DNA of 64,000 nucleotides from Owenia fusiformis (lineage: Eukaryota; Annelida; Polychaeta; Sabellida; Oweniidae): assembly GCA_903813345.2 (NCBI GenBank), contig CAIIXF020000002.1, positions 9,013,555 to 9,077,554 on the forward strand, read 5' to 3'. The position numbers and the translations under genes were made by a program. Positions within the stretch are counted from its first letter, which is position 1; each line of letters opens with the position of its first letter. This document shows, in pieces, positions 1-10,198 of this stretch. The notes below the pieces were generated by a model. The model worked only from the letters and a program-made list of their open reading frames with translations. It was not told the DNA's origin and made no database searches.

Positions 1-646
1 CCCCAAAGCTAGCATGAAGAGTGCGAAGTGAGGCTAATTTTTGAAAGTTTCAAGGAGTAGCCTTGCAACAGTCACACATTTGCAAGAGTCTAAAATTTCC
101 ACAAATCATCTTACCTTTCCCAGGAACAACGAAGGAGCATGAAAATGTGCACTTCTTGCATTGTTAGAGTATAATAAACCTCAAACCATTGTAAATTCCA
201 AATATTTCATGTCCACATTTTGTTTGCCGGAACTACTTCTAGACTTCCTGATTAATCCTCATGCAAGTTTTGTGACTACACCAAGTGGCATGGATTATCA
301 CTTGTATGTTTTATCTATTACAGTGTAATTATCATGATAGATACATGATAGAGGCTTTATGAATGATAAACAATGGAAACATGAATGAAGATAACTCTGG
401 ACTAAAAAATAGTTCCAGGAAATAAAATGGTGGACATGAAATATTTAGAATTCACAATGGTTTGAGCTTTATTATACTCTAACAATGCAAGAAGTACACA
501 TTTTCGTGCTCCTTCGTTGTTCCTTGGTAAGGTAAGATGATTTGTGGAAATTTTAGACTCTTGCAAATGTGTGACTGTTGCAAGGCTACTCCTTGAAACT
601 TTCAAAAATTAGCCTCACTTCGCACTCTTCATGCTAGCTTTGGGGA
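1..646. repeat. Large foldback (inverted) repeat, arms about 230 bp
   Basis: Bases 1-235 and 405-646 are near-perfect reverse complements around a loop of about 170 bp. The right arm ends in the same CCCCAAAGCTAGC motif (inverted) that opens the window at base 1. The left end may continue outside the window, so no target-site duplication can be read. Short open frames inside simply follow the repeat. It is a foldback-type DNA element or long-TIR MITE; no transposase is seen. Confidence 0.85.
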
Positions 647-1183
647 TCCATGCACCTCCAATTCATAGTTTGGAAAAATGCGTTTATGTGTGATGTTAAC
701 TTTGACATGTTTCATTAGTCAAGATACACAATTCATATACAAGGTAAACATATTTTAAAAACATGTGTCTTTATCAAAAAATATGGCAGTCATTTTTGTA
801 CTTTTTATTTAATATAGCGTCGCCTTAACGATGATTGCGATCATTATAAATTCACTTTTATAATTTGTATGAATTGGTAGGGATATTGTTTTGGGTTTTT
901 TCAAATCGTTCGATATTCTTTTTTGTTTTTTATAGGTTCTAGTTTTTCCTTTCCCTTAATTTGTCTTGTATGTTTTGTATTCATTTTTAACGCATGGCGG
1001 GGGAAGTATTGATGAAAACAATTGATGAATGTGACTAAGTTGAGATATGTCCCCCCAAAAATTTGACAACTCTAACCTTTCATTGGACCATATATTGGAG
1101 CCTCCCCTTTAAATTTTAGATTAAAATCACTGTCCCCAACACGCTGTACTCTATAGATAGTCAGGTATTTCATACAGGGATAC
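647..1183. other. Region downstream of the last recognised VWA exon; no exon found
   Basis: AT-rich, without a convincing open exon on either strand. The VWA exon at 1184-1304 ends in phase 1 at a GT donor, so coding sequence must continue. The remaining exon(s) probably lie left of base 1, beyond the foldback repeat. Confidence 0.4.
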
Positions 1184-4100
1184 CTTGTTGATCTGCGGGT
1201 CCATTGCATGAATAATGTGAAGTAAGCGTTTCGAAAACCCTGTCCTCTTCGTCCTCGTTTTCAATCTTGAAAAAATGGTCGGCGTATGGCTTGGATGGGA
1301 GAGCCTGGAATTCACCTGTGTCCGGAAGACCTCGCCTGAAGATACATACGAAGAACCGGGTGTATAACTATAGTGGAAATAGAATTTTTGCCCAAAAGGT
1401 ATGAGCAATTCTCCAGGATCAAAAAGTTGGCGAGGCAAATGTAAATACTATGCGAGGTAACCTTAGGAGGCGACAAAAGGGGAGGTATATTCAAACCTTC
1501 GAACTTAATTTCCACAATCTAAAATAATATCTTTCTTTGGATTTTTGGTGAGGCGATTGCCTCGCCTGTCTCGTGTCTGGCTATGTCCATATACCCTTTG
1601 GAAAGCAAGTGTTAATTCGACTGCTCCCTTTAGATGAGAAAGTTTATTTGGGAACCCATATCAAATCAATCAGAATTATTTCACATTCGAGCTCCTATTA
1701 AAGCCACGAAAGGAATTTTAACTCATTTAGATCAGAATAACTTTAAAACATTAAATTAATATCACAAAATCGGAGGGAAGTATGGTTAGGTGCTCCATGG
1801 GCTTTCAATCTATTGAATGCCCATGGCTGATCTGAATTCAGAGCATTCGGGGTATCATGGTTGACAAAATTACCGAAAGATGGCAGTAGGTACCTGTTCA
1901 CTACTGCCATCTTTACGTAGATCTAGTGACTAAGAGTCCAATGGTGTAGCTAGTATTTAGCTAGGATAAACATTTAGGTTAGGTAAATCTAAATAGGCGG
2001 GGCAAATTTAAGCTTAGGATCCCGGAGCATGTGGACGCTATTTCTACAGTTTCAGTTTAAAAAACGTCAGAATGATAAATTTCTGTAAAATTTTGGCCTG
2101 CCTGGCTACGCCTATGAACCCGTTTGTTTTTACCTGTGGGGTGTTACCATGATGTTGATTTCAATACCAGCTTCCTTTACAGCCATGGCCTGTGCGAGGG
2201 TATCATTGTTGTATTTAAACTGAGCTGTCCTTCCGTCCGTAAACATCATGGCCACGTTGGGGTATTTACTGTTATCCCTGCATTAATATTATAAAAATGA
2301 TCACATAGTTCTTCAGAGCCTCTACTTTTCCCATGGAACCCAAATTCTCCATTGGATGACATGTTAAATGGATATATCTAAGTTTTAATATTTTATCTGC
2401 GAAACGTGCTTCAAAAGAACTAACGCAAAACTATAAACGATCTAACACTATCTGTAATAGATACCAGCAAACTTGAGAATTAGTATAGACTATGTCAAAA
2501 AAGCTATATTCGAGCCATATTCGTATCAATTCGTTCAGTGCAATCATGCATCATTTTTTCATGAACGCACTGTGCGCATTTCGCACTGTCACGGAGGTAA
2601 TGCTATTGTTGGTACCTATCTCCCTTTTCTACTGTGAAGTAAGTTTCGTGGAGATGTTTCAGTGCAGTATGAAGATGTGATTTACATTCCCCTTCTACAT
2701 CGGCGCCCCTGATGGCATTAACCAATTCCTCAACTTCCAGACCATCGTCTACAAAAGCATTCATAGTCCAACATTATTATTCGGCTTTGTAAAAAAACCG
2801 GGTACCTCGTACCCACGAATTACGTATTCAACACGATCGCTGCAGGGTTCAATTTTCAAAATCATAACAATCACTAGATAACAGTTTATGCTCAATTATT
2901 ACAGATTATTTCGTGTTATTCATTGGTTTTCTTTGATCAATAACATGCATATAATTTAGCATCAATTTAATATTTTGAATACATGCGGCGAAAATATGCA
3001 AATTACAAAGCGCGAAATTAAGTTAATCTACTTTTTGAGGGATTATTGTATTATTGTTTCACATGAGCTTGTCAAGACTATGAAATTCGAAGATGTCTTA
3101 CCTAGATAGAAAACATGTTGCGTTCCTTTACAGAACAGCATGAGTCCAACTTTAATATCAGTTCCTGGTATACTCGCAAGACGTGATACCAAGTTTGCCG
3201 CAAAATCCCGCGCATGCTCCTTGGTTGATAACAGGATTGAACACGATACGTCTAGGATCAACACCAGGTCGAAACATGCTGGAAATAATTCAAAATTATG
3301 AAATCCACTTTGGCTTTATTTCAAAAGTATGCTAAGAAATCGATGTATGTATCAATTCCGTCACGACAGCCTGACATTGAAGACAAAGTAAAATGTATTG
3401 TAAAGTTAAATTGTAAACGTAGCATAGATGGATTTTCAAAATTTTAGCTCAATTTTGGGTTCTAAAGACCAAATTTATTTTCATGACTCAAACTTTGGGC
3501 GCCCCTTGCTAGTTTTTGAATCCGCCAGTGTGCATGGTCATTTAAAACCGTACAATGTAATCTGTACTGAGGGCTGATGTTAAAAATTAAGATCACCCCC
3601 AGGAGGCTTAAACCAAGGGCTCTTCGATTTACCCTCAGCACAGAGGTTAGTTCTAAAATAACGAAGTGGACGGAGTTACATTTTAAGAAGCTACGTCAAT
3701 GCGAATACGAAGGGCACATTCGAGTATTATCGTCATTTGAATGGTTAACCCCGAAGTTCTCAGGGTAATCTTCTAGTTTAGAAGGATTTTTTTCACTTTA
3801 TTGACTTTGAGCGGGCCAAAGTGGCGACACCTCATTTGAGAGGGCAACATCAGTGAGGGCCAAGATTTCACACTGTTGCCCTTAGAAACCAGACTATTGC
3901 TACATTGCGCACGCATTTTTACCTGGACTTCCAGGTGATCCACTTTTGTCGAATAGGTCATCGTCTGTGAGAACTTGAAGAAGTTCGTCAGAAAATTCGG
4001 GATCGTCAGATGTACCAGCGTCTCCTAAATCCTCAATCGCTTTTCTATCAATTGGCGTCTTGGACCAACCCTGTATCACTAGGTATCAGAAACAAGTTTA

Positions 4101-5141
4101 CAAAAGATGACCGTTGTCTATATAAATGGAAACATAGATGGCAGCATTGGTATTGGTAGGGCCAGAAAACATGGAAATATATTACAATAGTCAATTAATT
4201 TCTCGATCAAGTAGTTCTGTTTCAATCAACTTAAAACATATCATATGGGCTTACTGACACATGGATTGTGATTTAGCATTAAAATTGTGATCCTTATAAA
4301 CATTTAAACGGTTTTTCAACATTGTCAATGAGGATTAAGCCAGGCCTTTTGCAGAAAACTTGAAAAATTTGAATTCAGGTAAATTAGCCTACTGTGTAAA
4401 TCAAAGTTATTTTGATAAAAGAGTATTTTCCATATAGCCTTGTAATCTCGTTTAAGTCTAATTTTAATGAGATTTTAGGAGATCTGCATGTTTAACCATG
4501 AAAGACTAACATTTTCTTCTATTAATTTGATGCCATATTTGAATTATGCGTGTAATTTTCTATTAAGACAATATTGATTTGCACAGTTATTTACCTTTAT
4601 TCAAATTCTAAAGATTTTCAAGTTTTCTAAATCCCCATTAACACAATGTTGAAAAACATTTAAAAGTCCATCCTTAACTTACTTCAATTTCGTTCAGTGC
4701 AATCGTAACGCACTCGTGAACATCTTATTTTAGAGTTTTGAACCTATTTGAAACTATGGAGCCAAGCTCGGAAGAAATACGCTTACACCAACGATTGTAT
4801 CGCATACCCAATACCCAATACATAGATTAGTGTAAACATATATCCATACATTTCCAGGGGATCGAAATATTACACGCCCCAGTACAGGTTTTATTAAAAA
4901 CGTGTAACCTAACGTCCTTAATAGCTAACTTGTTGCGCGAAACCTCTCTTCAACGTGACACAATTAAAAGAATAAACAAATTTAACTGACCCGCTTTCAA
5001 TCCACCTGGTTTAAGCTTGACGCTTTGGACGTTACCAGAATTGATTTCAGCTTTTTTTCCTAAGGCTGGAGAACTTGTGAACGCTAATAGGATAATGGCG
5101 AGCAGGAGAACTGGTGTTCGAGGAACGTTGGCCGGCATCAT
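1184..5141 (-). CDS. Secreted von Willebrand factor A-domain protein (3' end missing)
   Basis: Six minus-strand exons join in frame with GT-AG sites: 5141-4991, 4078-3923, 3278-3102, 2748-2616, 2277-2148 and 1304-1184, giving 289 codons so far. Exon 1 starts at a double Met and has a classic signal peptide (hydrophobic LLLAIILLAF, likely cleavage near SPALG). Exon 2 is an acidic linker. The VWA domain runs from Cys104 to about Cys282: strand FDLVLILD leads into the MIDAS motif DVSCS (Asp112, Ser114, Ser116), followed by helix EHARDFAANLVSRL, then VAMMFTDGR (Asp220) and C-terminal ADHFFKIENEDEED. The flanking cysteines fit the usual disulfide closing secreted VWA domains. The MIDAS Thr position seems to be Ser. 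Such domains bind extracellular matrix or ligand proteins; partner unknown. Exon 6 is the least certain because its acceptor (CCAG before GCT, phase 0) was chosen by frame. Confidence 0.85.
1876..1914. repeat. Short perfect hairpin in VWA intron
   Basis: AAAGATGGCAGTAG at 1876-1889 is the exact reverse complement of 1901-1914, with an 11-base loop. Just upstream, 1792-1828 forms a second hairpin around CCATGGGC / GCCCATGG. Both lie in the intron between VWA exons 5 and 6; probably MITE remnants. Confidence 0.6.
3497..3536. mobile_element. Terminal fragment of a CACTGGCGGAT-type MITE
   Basis: The sequence ends in ATCCGCCAGTG preceded by GGGCGCCCC, matching the terminus of the complete MITE at 63009-63188. 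Only one end is recognised here, inside the intron between VWA exons 2 and 3. Confidence 0.45.
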
Positions 5142-5379
5142 ATTGCACTTCTAGTGCACACCTGTGAGAATGGAGACCGAATTAGAGGTACAGGGGGTGA
5201 CAAAATTGCAAGCAAGATCTACAATTAAACAAGGTACAATTAACATAGCAAACAATGCATTCTTGCAAATCTCAAATATCTTATTTGATGTTTATACAGG
5301 GTGGTCCAAAAAATGGGACACTCGTATTTCAAAATTAAATATTGGTTTTATCTATGAAAACATGTCATATTACATATTC

Positions 5380-5740
5380 GAACATGACTGTATTCACGCC
5401 TTCTATAAACTGTAATCAAAGTCAATGCTTCAGCTGGGTTATATTCGAGTATAATAACCCAGTTAAAACGTGTAATGTGTGACGTCATAACGGTGGGTCG
5501 TAGTAATGGCGGATCATGATGAATTATTCGAAACAATTTGGTGAATTTTCATGTTCGAATCGTAATATACACCTCAGAGCAGGGTTACTAGTTTCGAATA
5601 ACACGCCGCTGGTCTCGGCACAAAGCTTTCGAACCCCTCACTCCCTTCGGTCGTTCGGGGTACAGAAAACGTTTGTGCCGAGACCAGCTGGGTGTTATTC
5701 GAAACTAGAAACCCTGCTCTTTGGTCTATATTTCTTAATT
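5380..5740 (-). mobile_element. Hairpin-bearing repeat element, copy 1
   Basis: The reverse complement of 5380-5740 aligns along its whole length with 37165-37530. The core (about 5571-5715) is a long hairpin: GTTTCGAATAACAC and GGTCTCGGCACAAA in the left arm pair with TTTGTGCCGAGACC and GTGTTATTCGAAAC in the right. The conserved loop includes CTCCCTTCGGTCGTTCGGGG. A second small hairpin (CTGGGTTAT / ATAACCCAG) lies at 5433-5463. The flank 5735-5865 recurs inverted at 31500-31625. No protein of known type is encoded; the open frames shared by both copies (ending in [13 protein letters not shown]) simply track DNA similarity, as far as can be seen. Confidence 0.75.
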
Positions 5741-6272
5741 ATTATATACCCAATATGTAACACTAATCCTGATTGGTCAATACCTAGTCACGTGTTCCGA
5801 AATAGATTTACTATTTCCCTCGGAAAGTTATATTCCCTCAAATGTGACATCAGCGGGAAGATACATTTGAACTATTGCCCGCTGACGTCACGATTGCAAC
5901 TTCTATTACCCTTGGAAACGTCTGCGTATCATCACTGCGCAGACGAAAAACAGAATGGAGGATGAGCACAAACACAAATCAACTCCGTTCACCATGACAG
6001 ACGTGCGTGAACGATACAATATAAGCAACGTGAATAAAGTTCTCTAAGCTGAATATGTCTGTGTAATTTCAAGTGTTATGATAATCTATTCTGCTTGTTA
6101 AACGCGATTGAATTTGTCAAGTGAGAGTCTCAGAGGCAAAAATTTCTGTTGAGCATCTGACGACGTCACAGCTTATAATGCTAACAATGGACCCGGGGAG
6201 GGGGCTTTCTAAGCCTTTTTGGCCTTCGCAGAGGAAACGGGACAAGAGTCAGTATAGGGTATATAATAAAAC

Positions 6273-6446
6273 AAATAGTGACTGCCTAATTTCGAGCAAT
6301 AGTGTAAATGATTTCCCCTTGGGAATATCCTCTACAATATACTATTCCCTCAGCCTGCGGCTTCGGGAATAGTACATTGTAGAGGATATTCCCTCGGGGA
6401 AATAATTTACACTATTGCCCTCAATGGCAGTCACTATTTGTATACC
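6273..6446. repeat. Hairpin element, about 75-bp arms
   Basis: AAATAGTGACTGCC on the left pairs with GGCAGTCACTATTT on the right. Inner arms around CAATAGTGTAAATGATTTCC and AGAGGATATTCCC also pair. The apex CCCTCAGCCTGCGGCTTCGGG resembles the loop of the 5380-5740 element in base composition and pattern. No coding content is seen. Confidence 0.75.
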
Positions 6447-7760
6447 AGTGGATAGGGACCACCCCGTATATTTAAAATGTGTAATCAGATCAGATCTATA
6501 GGGGTTACAAAATTAGAAGCAATATGTAAAAATGACCTACCAATCTATTCCTTACAATCTCAATACAATATTTCCCAAAAGATTCATGATATGTTATAAC
6601 TTGGAGTTATTAAGGATTCAAAGTTCAAAAATGGGTAAAAAATGTTTAAATTCTCCCAAATAATAAGAATGGTAACCATTCTTATAGAAAAAATGATACA
6701 TTAAAATTCCTTCAATATGAGTATAATATAGCCATGCTTCTAAGGGATCAGAAAACTATTCTCAAATCCCACATTAGGCAGCCATTTTGAATTTTACAAG
6801 ACCCGAATAAGAAAAACGCTACAATATTTGCAATATACTCTAAATTGCCTTTCATTTGAGTATAATAAAGCTATACAAAAACATCTCAAAATTAATGCAA
6901 ATTCCTGTTTTCCCAACTCTCCATTCACGGCCCCGGGGGTCAGGGTAAAAAACGGAATATATGTGAAAATTTGTGAAATAGATATATGTTGTGGATATAC
7001 TACTAAAATTTCAAATTATAATATTTATTTGCTTTAAAATGAAAAACATTTTTAAAGCGGCGGCCATCTTGGAAAAAATTGCGTAAAACTATTTACCAAT
7101 ATAGATAATTCCACCAAATATGAAGAAAATCCGTAAACTATTATTCGAGTTATCTTCCGGACAGACGGACGGATTGACAGACTGCTGAGGGCTTCACTAT
7201 ATCCCTACCGAACTTCGTTCGTTGGGATACATATACCAACTAAGAATTGTTGTTGTACCGCCAAAGCCCTACTTTTCCATATAGCGTAGTTGACTTGAAT
7301 CTCAATTCAATAGATATTTCTATAGGAGCAAGATTTATAAATATAAAGTAATATTATGTTTGTACAAAATATATGTTTGGTTTACCTTTAAGCGCTGGTC
7401 GTACAGTATACTAAATACATTGCCTGTCAAGTGGCTTTAATACTTTCTGAAATAATATGTGATGAATGCATCATGAGTATTTCAATTAAGTAACTTAATA
7501 TGAAAAGCTTCGGTTATTATCAATGAATTATATTTTGAAAGAACTGTTAATTACAATAAATTACAATTATCAATCAAATATCATTATGTAATTGCTAGTT
7601 ATTCAAATATGCAGTCTTAGAATGTACATTCAATTATAAAACACAAGGGTGCAGCCCGTTCATATTATTTTGATGGGTTAGTCACATATGTTTTGATATT
7701 GAGCGATAATTCCCTCCTAATGCAACAGCGTGTTCCATAACTATTGATAATAATAATAAC

Positions 7761-9681
7761 TAGATTTTGGAAATTGAACGAGTTCAATTTCAGACTCCAG
7801 ATCTAGACTTTTTTTAGCCGAGTCATCCAGAATAAGCCAAGTCATCCAAAATAAGCTAAGTCATCCAGAAAAAGATGGATGGATGGATGGATGGATGGAT
7901 GAAAAGGGAAGGAAAGATACGATAGAATAGGAAGGAACGATAGGATAGAATAGGAAAGAAGGATAGAATAGAATAGGAAGGATAGGAAGGAGAGGATACG
8001 AAGCAAGGGTAGCTAGATAGGAAGGGAAGGATAGGATCAGAAAGGAAGGATGGATGCATTTTTCAATATTTTCTTCTCTACTCTTGACTTTCTATCAGGA
8101 TACCATCAGATCGATTTTTCTTGAAATTTCAAAACGCCATAACTTCCGAACCGGAAGTCGGATCGAAATTTGATTTGCAGATCCGGATTCCTGACAAAAT
8201 TCTACCCCTAATTCATAACTCATACGTTAAATTTGGCGAATTTTTATTTTGACCTACTTTTCGGACACGCCATAACTTCGGAACCGGAAGTCGAATAGAA
8301 ATTTGGTTAGCAGATTTGGTTTTCTGGGAAAATTCTATTCTTAATTCATAACTCAAACGTTAAATTTGGAGAAATTTTTATTTTGACCTACTTTTCGGAC
8401 ACCATATCTCAAAAGTGGGTCAAAATACTTTCTGACGGCAAAAGGCTTACGCTATTAGCACACTCTTGGCTACATGTATACACAATTTCGAGGAATATAA
8501 TTAAAGTGTAGTGTCAGAATCGCAAAAATAAGGATAAACTATGAATTTGACCTAGATTTTGACCTAGGGATTTTGGTGTCCAAATTTTGAAATTAGGTAG
8601 CCTTCGAGGTTCCCTTCTTTCATAGGCTTTCATTATTTTAAGCTGTAATTAGTCTATATCTTGTATTTTACACTTCAAAAAAATCTTTTTTTCCCATTGA
8701 CATAACATGGGGGACCAAATTTAGCGATTTTTGAGCTTTCAAAATGTCATAACTTCCGAACCAGAAGTCGGATTGAAATTTGGTTTGCAGATTCAAGTTT
8801 CCCGATAAAATTCTATACTTAATTCATAACTCAAACGTCAAATTTGGAGAATTTTTTATTTTGACCTACTTTTCGGACACCATATCTCAAAAGTGGGTCA
8901 AAATACTTTCTGACGGCAAAAGGCTAACACTATTAGCACACTCTTGGCTACATGTATACAAAATTTCGAAGAATATAATTAATCTGTAGTGTCAGAATCG
9001 CAAAAATAAGGAAAAACTTTGAATTTGACCTAGATTCTGACCTAGGCATTTTGATGTCCAAATTTTAAAGCTAGATGGATTTTGAGGTCCCATTCTTTTA
9101 AAAGCTTTCATTATATTTAGCTGAACTCAGTCTATATTTCGTATTTTTCACTTCAAAAAAATCTTTTTTCCCATTGACTTAACATGGGCACCAAATCTAG
9201 CGATTTTTGAGCTTTCAAAACGCCATAACTTCCTAATCGGAAGTCTGATTCAAATTTGGTTTTCAGATTCTGAATCCTGAGAAAATATCCTGGATATTTG
9301 ATTCGAAGAACTTTTTTTTGGACCTCGTTTTCGGACACTGATATCTCGAAATCGGTTTGAGATATCAAAAAACTAAATCGACCCTAGGTTTCCTACTTTT
9401 TTATAAGGAACACAATGAAAAAAACCCGGATCGAAAATATTGAAGGATGACCGAGAAAATCGAAAAAAGTGACAAAGTACTGGATTTGACCTAGTTCTTG
9501 ACCTCTGACCTAGATAAAAATTTGACCCAATTTCCGAGGAACTAGATTCTGGACCTAAATTGACCAAATGACTGACTTTACTGAAAACCTTATGGTTATT
9601 GAGAAAACTGGGTTAGAATAATAAGAATAAGAATAAGAAAACTGAGGAAAACAATAGACTCCAGATTTCATCTGGAGTCTA
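7761..9681 (-). mobile_element. Helentron-like element (non-autonomous), copy H1
   Basis: Read on the minus strand, the 5' end is a hairpin with 12-bp arms (TAGACTCCAGAT 9655-9666 / ATCTGGAGTCTA 9670-9681). The 3' end has one further copy of that arm (7793-7803), then a 10-bp-arm hairpin (7771-7780 / 7783-7792), six bases, and terminal CTAG (7764-7761) followed by TTATTAT. A terminal arm paired with an inverted subterminal copy before a 3' stem-loop is the asymmetric-TIR layout known for Helentrons and their non-autonomous HINEs. The interior has two copies of a 478-bp unit (about 8260-8730 and 8740-9210) with repeated CATAACTTCCGAACC and GACCTAG motifs and a purine microsatellite (7866-8060). 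No Rep/helicase frame is seen. Confidence 0.65.
7872..8055 (+). repeat. GGAT/GGAA-type purine-rich microsatellite
   Basis: Six tandem GGAT units, then degenerate GGAAGGATAGGATAG-type repeats. The open frame antisense to this (Pro/Ser/Tyr-rich) is a consequence of the repeat. Confidence 0.85.
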
Positions 9682-9685
9682 ATAA

Positions 9686-9757
9686 TAAAAAGCCGTGATC
9701 TTTTTGTTGTAGCGTGTTCCATAACTGTTGATAAAAAGCCGTGATCTTTTTGTTGTA
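9686..9757 (+). repeat. Tandem duplication flanking the H1 element
   Basis: AAAAGCCGTGATCTTTTTGT occurs twice here with a 48-bp offset. GCGTGTTCCATAACT also occurs on both sides of the H1 element (7731 and 9711), so H1 probably sits inside an older repeated sequence. Confidence 0.65.
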
Positions 9758-10198
9758 ACATATATATGATTTATTCCAGCTGCTCACTGAATCGTAGACG
9801 ATCTTAAAGAGATCCAGTCGTCCAGATTTCTCTCCTGGACAATCAGTAATGTCCCAATATAATTGATATATATATATATATTAATATGAACGGGCGTAAC
9901 TTGAATGGGCTTTTTAAATTTTATTTCGAATTTCTCCCGATGAAAGTGGAAATTCATGGCTAGGAACAATCATCAAATTGATACTGTTAACAAATCAATT
10001 CAAGCCCCAACATTGGTAAGTTGATAAACAAACTTGTTTTACACCAAATAACACCAGAAAATCAAATTGTGTTTTAGGAGACTCGATCTCTTTAGGGAAG
10101 AATGTCTTGTATCAGACTTTCAATGAGGGCAGTAGCCAGAGTGCATTAAACCACCCACAATTCATTGATTCATGTGCTTAAATCCGTTTCATATTAGT

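Larger units (their letters stand above)
5142..7760. other. Intergenic region upstream of the VWA gene, rich in hairpin elements
   Basis: No exon was recognised. It holds the hairpin element 5380-5740 with its 3' appendix (5735-5865) and a separate hairpin at 6273-6446. At 7140-7240 a short dispersed repeat contains the small hairpin CGAAC-TTC-GTTCG flanked by TATCCC/GGGATA. The VWA promoter should lie just right of 5141 but no clear core element was identified. Confidence 0.5.

Noticed and set aside
1151-1438. 95-codon minus-strand open frame
   Set aside because: It overlaps VWA exon 6 in a different frame. The exon frame shows VWA-like sequence and fitting splice sites; this one does not.
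3923-4070. VWA exon 2 beginning at the CAG acceptor at 4071-4073
   Set aside because: That acceptor breaks the phase with the signal-peptide exon. The CTAG acceptor eight bases upstream (exon start 4078) restores it and has a better pyrimidine tract.
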